Assembly: GCF_011493005.1 (NCBI RefSeq)
Contig: NZ_CP049156.1
Coordinates: 1,922,001-1,986,000, forward strand
Origin: Caballeronia sp. SBC1
GTDB lineage: Bacteria > Pseudomonadota > Gammaproteobacteria > Burkholderiales > Burkholderiaceae
Direction: 5' to 3'
Length of the DNA stretch: 64,000 nucleotides
The first letter of the stretch is position 1. Every line of letters starts with the position of its first letter. The notes under the pieces were generated by a model. The model saw only the letters and a program-made list of their open reading frames with translations, was not told where the DNA came from and did not search any database. Below, one piece after another: positions 53,966 through 63,384 of the stretch. The translations under genes and the position numbers were made by a program.

Positions 53966-55198
53966 ATGAAATTCGATACCGTCGTGCTCGGCGGCGGCAT
54001 AGTAGGGGTATCCATCGCGGTGCATCTGCAAAAGCGCGGGCGCTCGGTAGCGCTCGTGGACCGCAAGCCTCCGGGCAACGAAACCTCGTTTGGCAACGCG
54101 GGACTGATCCAGCGCGAAGGGGTGTATCCGTACGCGTTTCCGCGCGCGCTGAGCGCTCTCCTGAAGTATTCCCGCAACACCGCGCTCGATGTCCGCTATC
54201 ACCCCAACGCCATACTCAAGCTTGCGCCGTTTCTTTGGCGGTATTGGCGCAACTCTCATCCGTCGCGGCACGCTGTGATCGCGCGCTGGTACGCGACGCT
54301 GATCGAGCATTGCGTGACGGAGCATCGGATGCTTGCTGCCGAGGCCGGCGCAAGCGCGTTGCTGCTGCCGAGCGGCTGGATCAAGGTGTTCAGGACGAAC
54401 GCAAAGCAAGATTCAGAAATGCAGGCCGTGCAGCGTTGGCAACGCGAGTTCGGCGTGAGCTTCGACGCCCTCGATCCAGCGCGTCTCCGCCAGACCGAAC
54501 CTGATCTTGACGCGTCCTTGAAAGGCGGCCTTCGCTACACTGCGGCCGATGCTGTCAGCGACCCGAACGCGCTGGTCACCGCCTACGCGCAGTATTTCGA
54601 TCGGCTGGGCGGACGGTTTTTTATCGGCGATGCAACTACGCTCAGGGACCATTGGAGCGTCAGTACGCAGGCGGGTTTGTTGAGCGCGCGAACAGCCGTG
54701 ATCGCGATGGGGCCCTGGTCGGACGATGTCACCAAACGGCTCGGCTACAGCCTGCCGCTCGCCGTCAAGCGTGGTTACCACATGCACTATGCGGCGAGGT
54801 CGGGCGCGCGCCTGAACCATCCGGTACTCGATGTTGAAAACGGTTACCTGATCGCGCCGATGTCACGCGGTATCCGCCTGACTACGGGCGCGGAGCTCGC
54901 GCTTCGCGACGCTCGCAAGACACCCGTGCAACTGGACGCGGTTGAACCGATCGCACGCGGTTTGTTCCCGCTGGAACAGCGCCTCGACGATGCCCCCTGG
55001 ATGGGCCGCCGTCCCTGCACGCCCGACATGATGCCGATCATTGGCGCCGCGCCGAAGCATGACGACCTGTGGTTCGCATTCGGGCACGCGCATCATGGGC
55101 TGACGCTCGGGGCGATTACGGGGCGGCTTATCGCGGAGTTAGTAACGGGCGAAAAACCGCTCGTCGATTTGCACCCCTTCAGGGCCGATCGATTCTGA
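53966..55198 (+). CDS. FAD-dependent oxidoreductase, DadA-like
   Basis: 410 residues. The dinucleotide fold starts MKFDTVVLGGGIVGVSIAVH with GGGIVG, followed by GRSVALVDRKPPGNETSFGN, the usual DadA pattern, and ends with a substrate/FAD segment WMGRRPCTPDMMPIIGAAPK then GHAHHGLTLG. DadA-type enzymes oxidise D-amino acids or N-alkyl amino acids to 2-keto acids, passing electrons to the respiratory chain. AAGGA lies 8 bases before the ATG. It is third in the MHS-amidase operon, so it may process the amino compound released by the amidase. Confidence 0.93.
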   Translation: MKFDTVVLGGGIVGVSIAVHLQKRGRSVALVDRKPPGNETSFGNAGLIQREGVYPYAFPRALSALLKYSRNTALDVRYHPNAILKLAPFLWRYWRNSHPSRHAVIARWYATLIEHCVTEHRMLAAEAGASALLLPSGWIKVFRTNAKQDSEMQAVQRWQREFGVSFDALDPARLRQTEPDLDASLKGGLRYTAADAVSDPNALVTAYAQYFDRLGGRFFIGDATTLRDHWSVSTQAGLLSARTAVIAMGPWSDDVTKRLGYSLPLAVKRGYHMHYAARSGARLNHPVLDVENGYLIAPMSRGIRLTTGAELALRDARKTPVQLDAVEPIARGLFPLEQRLDDAPWMGRRPCTPDMMPIIGAAPKHDDLWFAFGHAHHGLTLGAITGRLIAELVTGEKPLVDLHPFRADRF

Positions 55199-55335
55199 AT
55201 ACGACGCTTCAACGCGCTCACACTTTCTTGAGCAGGCTGCGCTATTGCGGGGCGTCAATGACAAGCGCGGGCTTCCCGAATGTCCTGGAACTGATCAGAG
55301 TGAGCGCGCTGCATCAGGACTTTTGTTAGAGGGAG

Positions 55336-56250
55336 TCAGGCAAGCGTCGCAGTAGCGCGCATGGTCAGGTAACCATCATGATCTTTGGCCCATAACTCGA
55401 TCGTGCGGCCGTCATCCGACGGTTTGCCACACACGGTGAATGGATTGGGGGCGAAGGTCGGTCGCAGCGCGCGGAAAGCGAAGCTCGCGATGTTCGCATC
55501 GGGCAACTCACGGCGCACCAGATCCACGAGCAAGGTCGCGATTAACGGACCGTGCACGATCAACCCCGGATACCCCTCTTCCTGCGTAACGTAGGGGTGA
55601 TCGTAGTGAATCCGGTGACCGTTGAAAGTCAGCGCCGAGTAGCGGAACAGCAACACCGGGTCGGTCTGAATCGCGCGGCTGAAGGTCTCGTCGACGGGCG
55701 CTTCAGGAGGCTCTTTCTTCGGCATGCCGAGACCATCAGGGTCGGGTTCGTCGCGGTAGACAATGTCGTGTTCTTCTTCAATCTTGAGCACGCCGGCCGC
55801 TTCAATTTCATGCTGGACCGTCACGAACACAAGCCGTCCGGTACGCCCCGTCTTGTCTTCTATATTCACAATGGTCGACGTGCGAGTTGCCTCTTCGCCA
55901 ACCACCAGCGGCGCGTGAAATGTCAGGCGTCCGCCCGCCCACATCCGGCGCGGCAGCGGCACGGGCGGCAGAAAACCACCGCGTTTCGGGTGGCCATCGG
56001 GACCGGTTTCAGACAAGGCCGTAATCGGCAAAAAATAGAGCCAGTGCCATAGCGGCGGTACATTTTTCGTCTCGGGATCGCGATCCAGCGTAGCGGCCAT
56101 TGCCGCCAGCGGGAACGCGGTGATTACGTCACGGACAACTTGTGTCCTGTCCAGCCAGCTGTCGAATTTTTCAGTTGCTTCGGGCACGATGGCGTCTCTC
56201 GTTATACGTGGCTGCAAGGGCTCTATACATAGCATCATTAACGACTTCAA
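55336..56250 (-). CDS. MaoC/FAS1-like hydratase (mesaconyl-C4-CoA hydratase type)
   Basis: 304 residues with two hot-dog-fold halves. The N-terminal half matches the FAS1-like dehydratase domain (PPLWHWLYFLPITALSETGP; PLPRRMWAGGRLTFHAPLVV). The C-terminal half has the MaoC core LLFRYSALTFNGHRIHYDHP with the catalytic Asp/His region and GLIVHGPLIATLLVDLV. Such enzymes hydrate mesaconyl-, itaconyl- or related CoA esters. The start may be a little downstream of 56250, since the first 12 residues are unusual. It is convergent with the oxidoreductase gene. Confidence 0.85.
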   Translation of the reverse strand: MKSLMMLCIEPLQPRITRDAIVPEATEKFDSWLDRTQVVRDVITAFPLAAMAATLDRDPETKNVPPLWHWLYFLPITALSETGPDGHPKRGGFLPPVPLPRRMWAGGRLTFHAPLVVGEEATRTSTIVNIEDKTGRTGRLVFVTVQHEIEAAGVLKIEEEHDIVYRDEPDPDGLGMPKKEPPEAPVDETFSRAIQTDPVLLFRYSALTFNGHRIHYDHPYVTQEEGYPGLIVHGPLIATLLVDLVRRELPDANIASFAFRALRPTFAPNPFTVCGKPSDDGRTIELWAKDHDGYLTMRATATLA

Positions 56251-56493
56251 CTATGAACCCATCTGTCCGTTTCGCGAAGACGTGATTTTTGAATCGGCGT
56301 TGTGTTTTACTTAGGTTTTACTTAGCGCGCAGTTCACTCAGCCTCGCGCGAGTAGTGGATGCTTCGTCTTCAACACGTTGGCAGTTCTCTGACGCCATCG
56401 GCTGCTCAGCCACTTTCATAATTTGGGCAGCGGCACGAAGGGCAAAGCCGTCATGCCGCTTGATCGTCTCGCGTGGCGACCCTTGCCCTGCAA

Positions 56494-57627
56494 TCACGCT
56501 ACGCGTCTGCCTTCAAGGAACGTAGCGCGCGGCACCGGCAAGCGGCCTGCCATTGCGACCCGCACGAAATCCGCCCTGAGTCCCAGGCCAATCGCGCCAC
56601 GATCCGTCAGACCAGCCGCCTTGGCCGGAGCCCACGATATCGTGCGGATAGCGTGCGGCAGCGACCAGCCCGCCTTATCGACGAGTTCGAACACGGCGGT
56701 CAGCAAACTCGACGGCACGTAGTCCGACGACAGGATGTCGAGCAGCCCCGCGCGCGCCATCTCAAGCGCCGATACATTGCCCGAGTGCGAGCCGCCGCGC
56801 ACGACGTTCGGCGCACCCATGATCGTCGCAATGTCATGATCCCTTGCCGCCTGCGCCGCGGCCAGCGTCGTCGGAAATTCGGCGAGGGCGACGCCGTCCT
56901 CCACCGCTTCCAGCACGTGCTCGACCGATGTGTCGTCGTGACTCGCGAGCGGCAGACCCAGCGCTTTGCAACGCGCAACAATCTCGCTGCGATGGACCCG
57001 GGCGTACCGATGCTGGTCGTCAGTCAGTTCATTGAGCACCGTGCTCGCGTGTTCGTCGGTCCATTTGCCGTGACGCTCCTGATACTTGCGCCACTGCACC
57101 GGATCGTGCCATTGGCGCTGGCCCGGCGTATGGTCCATCACGGAGACAAGACGCAACAGCGGATGCGAAACGAGGCCCTCGAATACTTCAAGCACGTCCG
57201 CTGCCGCCACTTCGCATCGCAGATGCAGGAAGTGATCGACACGCAGCATACCGGTCCCCGCCAGCCGCTCGATCGAGCGCGCGCAGTTGGTCTGTATTTC
57301 CTTGCCGCGTACACCCACGCCCCCACGCGAGCCGATCCCGAGTGCATCGAATACCGTCGTAATACCGGCCGTTGCCACTTGGGCGTCGTGCACGAGGATG
57401 GCTGCGTCATGGTTCCACAACACGCCCGGTCGCGGCGCGATATGCTTTTCGATGTTGTCGGTATGCAGCTCGACCAGTCCAGGCAACAGATAATCGCCGC
57501 CCCAATCCTCGGCTTCGGCCACCGACGTTGTGCCAGGCGCCACCTCGGTGATACGGCCGTCCGCTACCCGTACTACGCCTGTGAACTCTTCATCGCGAGT
57601 GACGATGCGCGCGTTTTTGATCAACAT
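56494..57627 (-). CDS. phnM: Alpha-D-ribose 1-methylphosphonate 5-triphosphate diphosphatase
   Basis: 377 residues of the amidohydrolase fold. Metal ligands are visible in the motifs VELHTDNIEKH and, later, ASHDDTSVEHV. PhnM removes pyrophosphate from the triphosphate made by the PhnGHIL step, giving the substrate of PhnJ. It is the last gene of the seven-gene C-P lyase operon and overlaps phnL by 7 bases. Downstream, 240 bp without a clear terminator separate it from the hydratase gene; no phnN is found on this side. Confidence 0.95.
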   Translation of the reverse strand: MLIKNARIVTRDEEFTGVVRVADGRITEVAPGTTSVAEAEDWGGDYLLPGLVELHTDNIEKHIAPRPGVLWNHDAAILVHDAQVATAGITTVFDALGIGSRGGVGVRGKEIQTNCARSIERLAGTGMLRVDHFLHLRCEVAAADVLEVFEGLVSHPLLRLVSVMDHTPGQRQWHDPVQWRKYQERHGKWTDEHASTVLNELTDDQHRYARVHRSEIVARCKALGLPLASHDDTSVEHVLEAVEDGVALAEFPTTLAAAQAARDHDIATIMGAPNVVRGGSHSGNVSALEMARAGLLDILSSDYVPSSLLTAVFELVDKAGWSLPHAIRTISWAPAKAAGLTDRGAIGLGLRADFVRVAMAGRLPVPRATFLEGRRVA

Positions 57628-58415
57628 GTCTGCAAGGTTTCCGTAATCGTTGACGCCGTTGCCGCCTGCCCGGCGGGAGCGTTGAGTTGGATCACGCGAG
57701 TGGCAACACGTTCACGTGTGTCCTCGTCATGAAAAATACCGACAATTGCCGCGCCCCGCTCGCGTGCCTCCACGATCAGATCCGCCACGACCTGCCGGTT
57801 CTCGGCGTCGAGCGACGCAGTGGGTTCGTCGAGCAGCAGCAGCGGCTGTTCAGCAATCAGCCCGCGCGCGATATTGATGCGTTGTTGTTCACCGCCGGAG
57901 AACGTCGCCGGCGCAAGCGTCCACAGACGCCGCGCCACGTTCAGGCGTTCAAGCAGCGCGCCGGCACGTGCCCGTGCGTCTTCCTCGTCCATGCCGCGAG
58001 AGATCAGCGGCTCGCTGACGAGATCCAGCGACGACACACGCGGGATGGCGCGTAAAAACTGGCTCACATAGCCCATGGTAGTACGGCGCAAGCGAATCAC
58101 GTCGTGCGGCAGCGCATCCGAAAGCGACAGGTATCGCGATGTTCTGCTGTCGTCGCGGATAGCAACCGTGCCACGCGTAAGCAGATAGTTGCCGTACATG
58201 CAGCGCAGCAAGGTGCTCTTGCCGGCACCCGAAGGCCCCGACAACACGACACACTCGCCCCGTTCTACATCGAGCGACACACCGCCCAGCGCAGCGATGC
58301 GCACGCCACCCTGCTGGTGCAGCGTGAAAGTCTTCTCGACTCCTCGCGCACGCAGCATCAGTGCCGCGCGTTCAGCAAACGCAAGCTCATTGGAAAGATC
58401 GGCATTGGCATTCAT
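57621..58415 (-). CDS. phnL: C-P lyase system protein PhnL
   Basis: 264 residues, an ABC-type ATPase: Walker A LSGPSGAGKST at about 58-68, signature FSGGEQQRINIARGL and Walker B LLLLDEPTASL. PhnL takes part, with PhnGHI, in attaching methylphosphonate to the ribose of ATP. The gene lies 10 bp after phnK and overlaps phnM. Confidence 0.95.
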   Translation of the reverse strand: MNANADLSNELAFAERAALMLRARGVEKTFTLHQQGGVRIAALGGVSLDVERGECVVLSGPSGAGKSTLLRCMYGNYLLTRGTVAIRDDSRTSRYLSLSDALPHDVIRLRRTTMGYVSQFLRAIPRVSSLDLVSEPLISRGMDEEDARARAGALLERLNVARRLWTLAPATFSGGEQQRINIARGLIAEQPLLLLDEPTASLDAENRQVVADLIVEARERGAAIVGIFHDEDTRERVATRVIQLNAPAGQAATASTITETLQTC

Positions 58416-58424
58416 TCTCGTACC

Positions 58425-59213
58425 TCAAACTGGCAGCACGGACGCAACCAACGTCTGTGTATAGGGATGTTGCGGATCATCGAGCACCTGGTCGGTCAGC
58501 CCGCTCTCCACCACTCGGCCGTCCTTCATCACCATCAGGCGATGCGCGAGCAAACGCGCAACACCAATATCATGCGTGACAATCAGGGCAGCAAGATGAA
58601 GCTTGGCGGTTAGCGTGCGCAGCAGGTCCAGCAGCCGCGCCTGCACTGAAACATCCAGCCCCGCTGTGGGCTCGTCCATGAATACAAGGCGCGGTTTCGT
58701 CACAAGATTGCGCGCAATCTGAAGCCGCTGCTGCATGCCGCCTGAAAACGCGGAAGGCAACTCGTCGATACGCGCGGCGTCCAGCTCGACCTGGTTCATC
58801 CAGTCCGAAGCTGTTTCGCGCAGACGTCCGTAGTGACGTGCACCGTTCGCCATCAGCGGCTCGCCGATATTCGCCCCCGCCGACACGCCGTGACGCAGTC
58901 CGTCACGTGCATTCTGATGCACAAACCCCCAGTCGGTACGCGCGAGCATTCTGCGACGCGGCATAGGCAACGCGATCAGATCGACTAGGTCATGCTCCAC
59001 GGTGCGATAGTGCAGCGCGCCATCGTTCACTGGCGTTCGCAGCGCAAGCGCGTTAAGCAACGTGGATTTACCGGAGCCCGATTCGCCGACGATGCAAAGC
59101 ACTTCGCCCGGATAGATATCGATGTCCACATCGACACAGCCGCCGCGGCCATCGTAACGTTTCGTGAGTCCGCGGCCGGTGAGCAGAGGAAGTGCGGGTG
59201 TCGAGAGATTCAT
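58425..59213 (-). CDS. phnK: C-P lyase system protein PhnK
   Basis: 262 residues from ATG 59213, with GGAGG 4 bases upstream and the start overlapping the phnJ stop (ATGA). Walker A GESGSGKST, signature FSGGMQQRLQIARNL and Walker B LVFMDEPTAGL are complete. PhnK binds the PhnJ core of the C-P lyase complex and its ATPase function is needed for phosphonate use in vivo. The longer frame to 59339 lies inside phnJ and is not used. Confidence 0.95.
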   Translation of the reverse strand: MNLSTPALPLLTGRGLTKRYDGRGGCVDVDIDIYPGEVLCIVGESGSGKSTLLNALALRTPVNDGALHYRTVEHDLVDLIALPMPRRRMLARTDWGFVHQNARDGLRHGVSAGANIGEPLMANGARHYGRLRETASDWMNQVELDAARIDELPSAFSGGMQQRLQIARNLVTKPRLVFMDEPTAGLDVSVQARLLDLLRTLTAKLHLAALIVTHDIGVARLLAHRLMVMKDGRVVESGLTDQVLDDPQHPYTQTLVASVLPV

Positions 59214-60079
59214 GCATCCTCCTGTGTTGCGCGACGTTCCTGGCAGTAGTCGCTGTCCGAACACACGAACATGCGTGCGCCCGCGTCGTCCACGATCATC
59301 TCGTCGAGGAAACTCTCTCGCGAACCGCATAACGCGCACTCATGGTCCCATTGCTGAATGGTGAACGGATGATCTTCGAAGTCGAGACTCCGTACCTTCG
59401 TATAAGGCGGGATCGCGTAGATGCGGCGTTCGCGGCCCGCTCCGAACAGTTGCAGTGCCGGGTTCATGTGCATCTTCGGGTTATCGAACTTGGGGATGGG
59501 CGACGGTGAAGTGAGATAGCGGTCGTTGACGAGCACCGGGTAATCGTAGGTCGTCGCAATGCTGCCGTGCTGCACGATGTCCTCGTAGTACTTCACATTA
59601 ATCAGCCCGTAGTCCGCCAGCGCATGGAGCTTGCGGCTCTCGGTGACGCGAGGCTCAAGCCGGAACAGCGGCTCGGGCATCGGCACCTGGTACACGAGGA
59701 TCTGCGCTTCGGTCAGCGGCGTTTCGGGAATTCGGTGGCGGGTCTGGACAATGGACGCTTCCACCGTGCGCGTGGTGGTCGCCACGCCGGCCGTACGCGC
59801 AAAGAAGCGGCGGATATTCACGGCGTTGGTGGTTTCGTCGGAACCCTGGTCGATCACTTTCAGCGTGTCGCTGCGTCCAATGATCGCGGAAGTTACCTGC
59901 AAGCCACCCGTTCCCCAGCCATACGGCAAGGGCATTTCCCGCGATGCAAACGGCACTTGATGACCGGGTACGGCCACGGCTTTCAACAGCGCGCGACGGA
60001 TCATGCGTTTGGTTTGTTCATCGAGGTAGGCGAAGTTATAGCCTTCAGCCATGGCACTTTCTTCGATACGCGCATTCAT
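59210..60079 (-). CDS. phnJ: C-P lyase catalytic subunit PhnJ
   Basis: 289 residues. It is the radical-SAM enzyme that cleaves the carbon-phosphorus bond. Four Cys residues near the C-terminus are present: CALCG, then FVCSDSDYC, matching the family's iron-sulfur and catalytic Cys. Family motifs GWGTGGLQVTSAIIG, DQGSDETTNAVNIR and YAIPPYTKV are all seen. It overlaps phnI by 4 bases. MAEGYN at residue 10 may be the true start. Confidence 0.97.
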   Translation of the reverse strand: MNARIEESAMAEGYNFAYLDEQTKRMIRRALLKAVAVPGHQVPFASREMPLPYGWGTGGLQVTSAIIGRSDTLKVIDQGSDETTNAVNIRRFFARTAGVATTTRTVEASIVQTRHRIPETPLTEAQILVYQVPMPEPLFRLEPRVTESRKLHALADYGLINVKYYEDIVQHGSIATTYDYPVLVNDRYLTSPSPIPKFDNPKMHMNPALQLFGAGRERRIYAIPPYTKVRSLDFEDHPFTIQQWDHECALCGSRESFLDEMIVDDAGARMFVCSDSDYCQERRATQEDA

Positions 60080-61248
60080 GCGGCGTTCTCCTCGCTGGGC
60101 TCTGGTTGCGCTTGTTGCGCTTCTTGAACTTGATACGCTTCCTGAGCTTCACGTTCGCGTTGCGCTTCTTTCTCGACGCCCGCGCGCAGGCGCCGCAGCA
60201 ACTCGAGTTCGGACTGGAAGTCCACGTAGTGCGGCAATTTCAGGTGCTGCACGAAGCCCGAGGCTTCCACGTTATCGCTGTGATACAGCACGAATTCCGC
60301 GTCCTGCGTCGGTGACGAAACGGTCTCGCCCAGCTCCTGCGCGCGCAGTGCGCGGTCGACCAGCGCCATCGCCATGGCCTTGCGTTCCGAGTGGCCGAAT
60401 GCGAGGCCATACCCCTGCGTAAACGTGGGTGGCACGTCGCCGCTGCCCGCGAACTGGTTGATCATCTGGCATTCGGTGATGTCGATATCGCCAATCTCCA
60501 CCGCGAATCCCAACTCTTCAAGCTCCAGTTCGACGGCGACTTCGCCGTAACGAATCTCGCCGGCGAATGGATGCGAGTTCGCATAACCGCGCTGCGTGGC
60601 GTAGCCGATAGCCAGCAGGAAACCTTCGTCCGCACGGGCGAGATTCTGCAAACGGACCGGGCGCTCGACGGGAAACATCAGGGGCTCACGCGAGAGATCG
60701 CCGGGTTCGGGCGCGTCCGCGTGCATCTTTTCCTGCTCGATCAAACCTTCCTTGTCGAGCAGAGCGAGCACGCGCGGCATCGCTTCCTGCTGTGGTACGG
60801 ACGGGCTTGGAGTCTTGGCATTGGCCGCGCGCGGGCCGCCTTCAGCGAGCAAGCTGAAATCGAGCAGACGCTGGGTGTAATCGTACGTGCCACCGAGCAT
60901 CTGTCCGCCCGGAATGTCCTTGAACGCAGCCGAAATGCGCCGCTCCGCCAGCATGGCTTCCGTATTGAGCGGCACCGTATAACCGAACCGAGGCAGTGTC
61001 GTGCGATACGCCCGCAGCAGGAAAATGGCCTCCACGAGATCCCCCGCTGCCTGCTTGATCGCGAGCGCGGCCAGCTCCTCGTCGTAGACCGATCCTTCGG
61101 TCATCACACGCGCAACCGCCAGCCCAAGCTGCTCGCGAATCTGGTCGACACCAAGTTCCGCGATCGATTCATCGCCGCGCCGGTTGGCGCTGAGCAAGTC
61201 CCATGAACGTTCGATCGCGCGTTCTCCGCCTTTGACTGCAACGTACAT
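60076..61248 (-). CDS. phnI: C-P lyase core protein PhnI
   Basis: 390 residues from ATG 61248, with GGAGGTGG upstream; the frame continues to 61326 inside phnH. It begins MYVAVKGGERAIERSWDLLS, the family start. PhnI, alone a nucleosidase, swaps the adenine of ATP for methylphosphonate with PhnG, PhnH and PhnL. The C-terminal 35 residues are a Glu/Gln/Ala-rich tail longer than in E. coli. It overlaps phnH and phnJ by 4 bases or less. Confidence 0.96.
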   Translation of the reverse strand: MYVAVKGGERAIERSWDLLSANRRGDESIAELGVDQIREQLGLAVARVMTEGSVYDEELAALAIKQAAGDLVEAIFLLRAYRTTLPRFGYTVPLNTEAMLAERRISAAFKDIPGGQMLGGTYDYTQRLLDFSLLAEGGPRAANAKTPSPSVPQQEAMPRVLALLDKEGLIEQEKMHADAPEPGDLSREPLMFPVERPVRLQNLARADEGFLLAIGYATQRGYANSHPFAGEIRYGEVAVELELEELGFAVEIGDIDITECQMINQFAGSGDVPPTFTQGYGLAFGHSERKAMAMALVDRALRAQELGETVSSPTQDAEFVLYHSDNVEASGFVQHLKLPHYVDFQSELELLRRLRAGVEKEAQREREAQEAYQVQEAQQAQPEPSEENAA

Positions 61249-61913
61249 CAGGCCACCTCCACGCGCGTTGTACGGGGCAGGCCGATCACCGATCCGCCAT
61301 GCACGAAATAACAGTCGATACCGCAAGGAAACTCGCTCGCCAATAACGCGCGCTCATGCCAGAACGAAGCCGGCACGCCGGTGATATGGACTGCGTGCGA
61401 ATCGCGGATACCAGGGCCGCGCCAGGTCATTGGCGTGCCCTCGTTGAGTGAGTCCACGCGGATGAACAGCATGACCGCGTCTTCGGGTGTCTCAGGGTCA
61501 CCGAGCGAAAATGCATCGAGCGGCGGCATCGATTCCGCAGCGTGCAGGTAGGCGAAAACCGCTTGCCCATGATCGTGCGTGAGCGGTGCGCCCGTGTGAA
61601 AACGCAACGCGTCGCTCAGGCCGCGATGTTCATGCTGCAGCAGCACGGGCGTCGAGTAGTCGGCCAGTGCGAGCAGCGCGGCGAACGCGGCCATCGGCAC
61701 GTGGGCTGCAGCCGTGCCGCCGTCCTGTTCCAGGGCGGGCAGCACGGCATCGATCGAGACGATCTTGCCGGGACGGGACAGCGCGTCGAGCAATGCACGG
61801 AACACGCCCTGCGAATCATGAACGGTGTCGTTGAAGCCCGGAGTGAGGGTCGCGAGGTCGATACCCGCGGTGCCCGCACCATGTAGGTTGCTTGAAAGCT
61901 TGTCAGGTAACAT
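61248..61913 (-). CDS. phnH: C-P lyase core protein PhnH
   Basis: 221 residues. The landmarks LTPGFNDTVHDSQGVFRALL, LSRPGKI and GLPRTTRVEV near the end are typical. PhnH is a structural subunit of the PhnGHIJ core. Stop and start codons overlap on both sides, so translation is coupled to phnG and phnI. Confidence 0.94.
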   Translation of the reverse strand: MLPDKLSSNLHGAGTAGIDLATLTPGFNDTVHDSQGVFRALLDALSRPGKIVSIDAVLPALEQDGGTAAAHVPMAAFAALLALADYSTPVLLQHEHRGLSDALRFHTGAPLTHDHGQAVFAYLHAAESMPPLDAFSLGDPETPEDAVMLFIRVDSLNEGTPMTWRGPGIRDSHAVHITGVPASFWHERALLASEFPCGIDCYFVHGGSVIGLPRTTRVEVA

Positions 61914-62404
61914 CAGTCGCCCCTCACCATCGTAAAGAATTCCACCTTCGTACCCGCGGCGCGGGCCTGTTTTTTCGCCCGGTTTTCTGCGATGCGCGCA
62001 GCAAGCGGTGCCAGCAAGTGCTCGTGCATCCGGGCTTCGAAAGCGGGCGTCTGCAGAAGCGCATCGGCGAGCGCGGCGAGCGTCGCGCGCTCCTTGTCCC
62101 GCCCCATATGAACGGCGATACCCACCGCCGCGCGCCCCTCGCGAACCCGCAACCGAAGCGTCGCACGCGTCACCGTCACTTCACCCAGGTTGAACGCGTC
62201 TCCGGTGCCGCCAACCCGTCCGCGCACCATCGCGAGACCGATATCGGGCGCACGCAGCCAGTCGAACTCGGGCGGCGAGACGCCGTCCAGTGCCGTATCA
62301 AGCGCGTCCTTCATGCAGGCCCGCGGCGTGCGCGCCAGGATGGCCAACCACTCCTGCCGTGTCGCGGGACCGGGGGGCGCGGACGTCTGCGCAGATGTAC
62401 TCAT
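61913..62404 (-). CDS. phnG: C-P lyase core protein PhnG
   Basis: 163 residues starting MSTSAQTSAPPGPATRQEWL, with GAGGAAAGACC directly before the ATG. The conserved RQEWLAILARTPRA, FDWLRAPDIGLAMVRGRVGG and FNLGEVTVTRATLRL are visible. It is the first gene of the operon; a PhnF-type palindrome lies 100 bp upstream. Confidence 0.94.
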   Translation of the reverse strand: MSTSAQTSAPPGPATRQEWLAILARTPRACMKDALDTALDGVSPPEFDWLRAPDIGLAMVRGRVGGTGDAFNLGEVTVTRATLRLRVREGRAAVGIAVHMGRDKERATLAALADALLQTPAFEARMHEHLLAPLAARIAENRAKKQARAAGTKVEFFTMVRGD

Positions 62405-62503
62405 GGTCTTTCCTCGTCAATAAAGGGCGCGCTTGAGACCCAAGCCGCGTCCGTGATTTCGTCGTCCTGTCCAGCCCTAACGCTACTAGAATAGTCATCC
62501 GGT

Positions 62504-62513
62504 CGTCTAGACG
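62504..62513. promoter_or_regulatory. PhnF-type operator palindrome
   Basis: CGTCTAGACG, a perfect 10-bp palindrome with the GTnTAnAC core of HutC-subfamily GntR sites, lies between phnG and the divergent phnF. Confidence 0.7.
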
Positions 62514-62625
62514 TTTGTGCAACCGGATAAAAATTCTTCAATAGCGCCCTGCTTTCACATTTTCGCCATCGGCGGCGCACTACAATGCCGAAAACGATAT
62601 TCAAACCGACAGGAATGACAGCGAC

Positions 62626-63384
62626 ATGACATCTAACGAAACTGGCACACCGGGCTTGGCCGTGGAACGCGGCGCGGGCGTTGCGGTATGGCGTCAGATC
62701 GAACAGATTCTTTCGGCGGAGATCACGGCGAAAAGTTTCGGCGAAGATGGCCGCCTGCCCAGCGAGGCCGAACTTGCCCGGCGTTTCGACGTCAACCGGC
62801 ACACGGTACGCCGGGCAATGTTGAGGCTGGCCGCGACGGGGCTGGTGAGCGTCGAACAAGGCCGCGGCACTTTCGTGCAGCCGGGTGCGATCGACTATCA
62901 GATCGGGCGTCGCACGCGCTTCACTGAAAACCTGCGGCGCAATAACCAGGCATCCGTGGGGCTGATCCTCTCCAGCGCGAAAGTGAAGGCTGATCCGGTC
63001 ACCGCGAAAGCGCTCTCCATCCGCGCAGGGACGTTCGTGTACGAGATCGAGACCCGGCATGATTCCGACGATGTGCCGCTGACCTATGCGCGCAGCTGGT
63101 TTCCCGCCATGCGCTTCGCCGACTTACCCGGCGTGCTCGCCGGCGTGCAAGGCGTCAGCGCAGCGTTGGCGGAATTTGGCGTGGTTGATTACACGCGCAA
63201 ATGGAGCCGTATCGGCTGCATCCTGCCTAGCTCGGAAGTCGCGCGGCGCTTGCAGATCAATCGCGCACAACCTGTGATGTGGGTTGAAAGCGTGGACGTG
63301 GACGAAGCCGGCGTGCCCATCAAATACGGTATTACCCACTTCGCCGCTGACCGGGTGCAATTGCTGGTCGAGGACGGCGTATGA
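62626..63384 (+). CDS. phnF: Phosphonate metabolism regulator PhnF (GntR/UTRA)
   Basis: 252 residues. The winged helix reads LPSEAELARRFDVNRHTVRR, followed by a UTRA domain ending THFAADRVQLLVED. It should repress the divergent phn operon and itself. The stop overlaps the next start (ATGA). The ribosome site is weak (a GACAG-type sequence), consistent with low expression of a regulator. Confidence 0.95.
   Translation: MTSNETGTPGLAVERGAGVAVWRQIEQILSAEITAKSFGEDGRLPSEAELARRFDVNRHTVRRAMLRLAATGLVSVEQGRGTFVQPGAIDYQIGRRTRFTENLRRNNQASVGLILSSAKVKADPVTAKALSIRAGTFVYEIETRHDSDDVPLTYARSWFPAMRFADLPGVLAGVQGVSAALAEFGVVDYTRKWSRIGCILPSSEVARRLQINRAQPVMWVESVDVDEAGVPIKYGITHFAADRVQLLVEDGV

Noticed and set aside
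56429..56460. AGCGGCA/TGCCGCT hairpin after phnM
   Set aside because: A 7-bp stem with an 18-base loop and no T-run; too weak to call a terminator.
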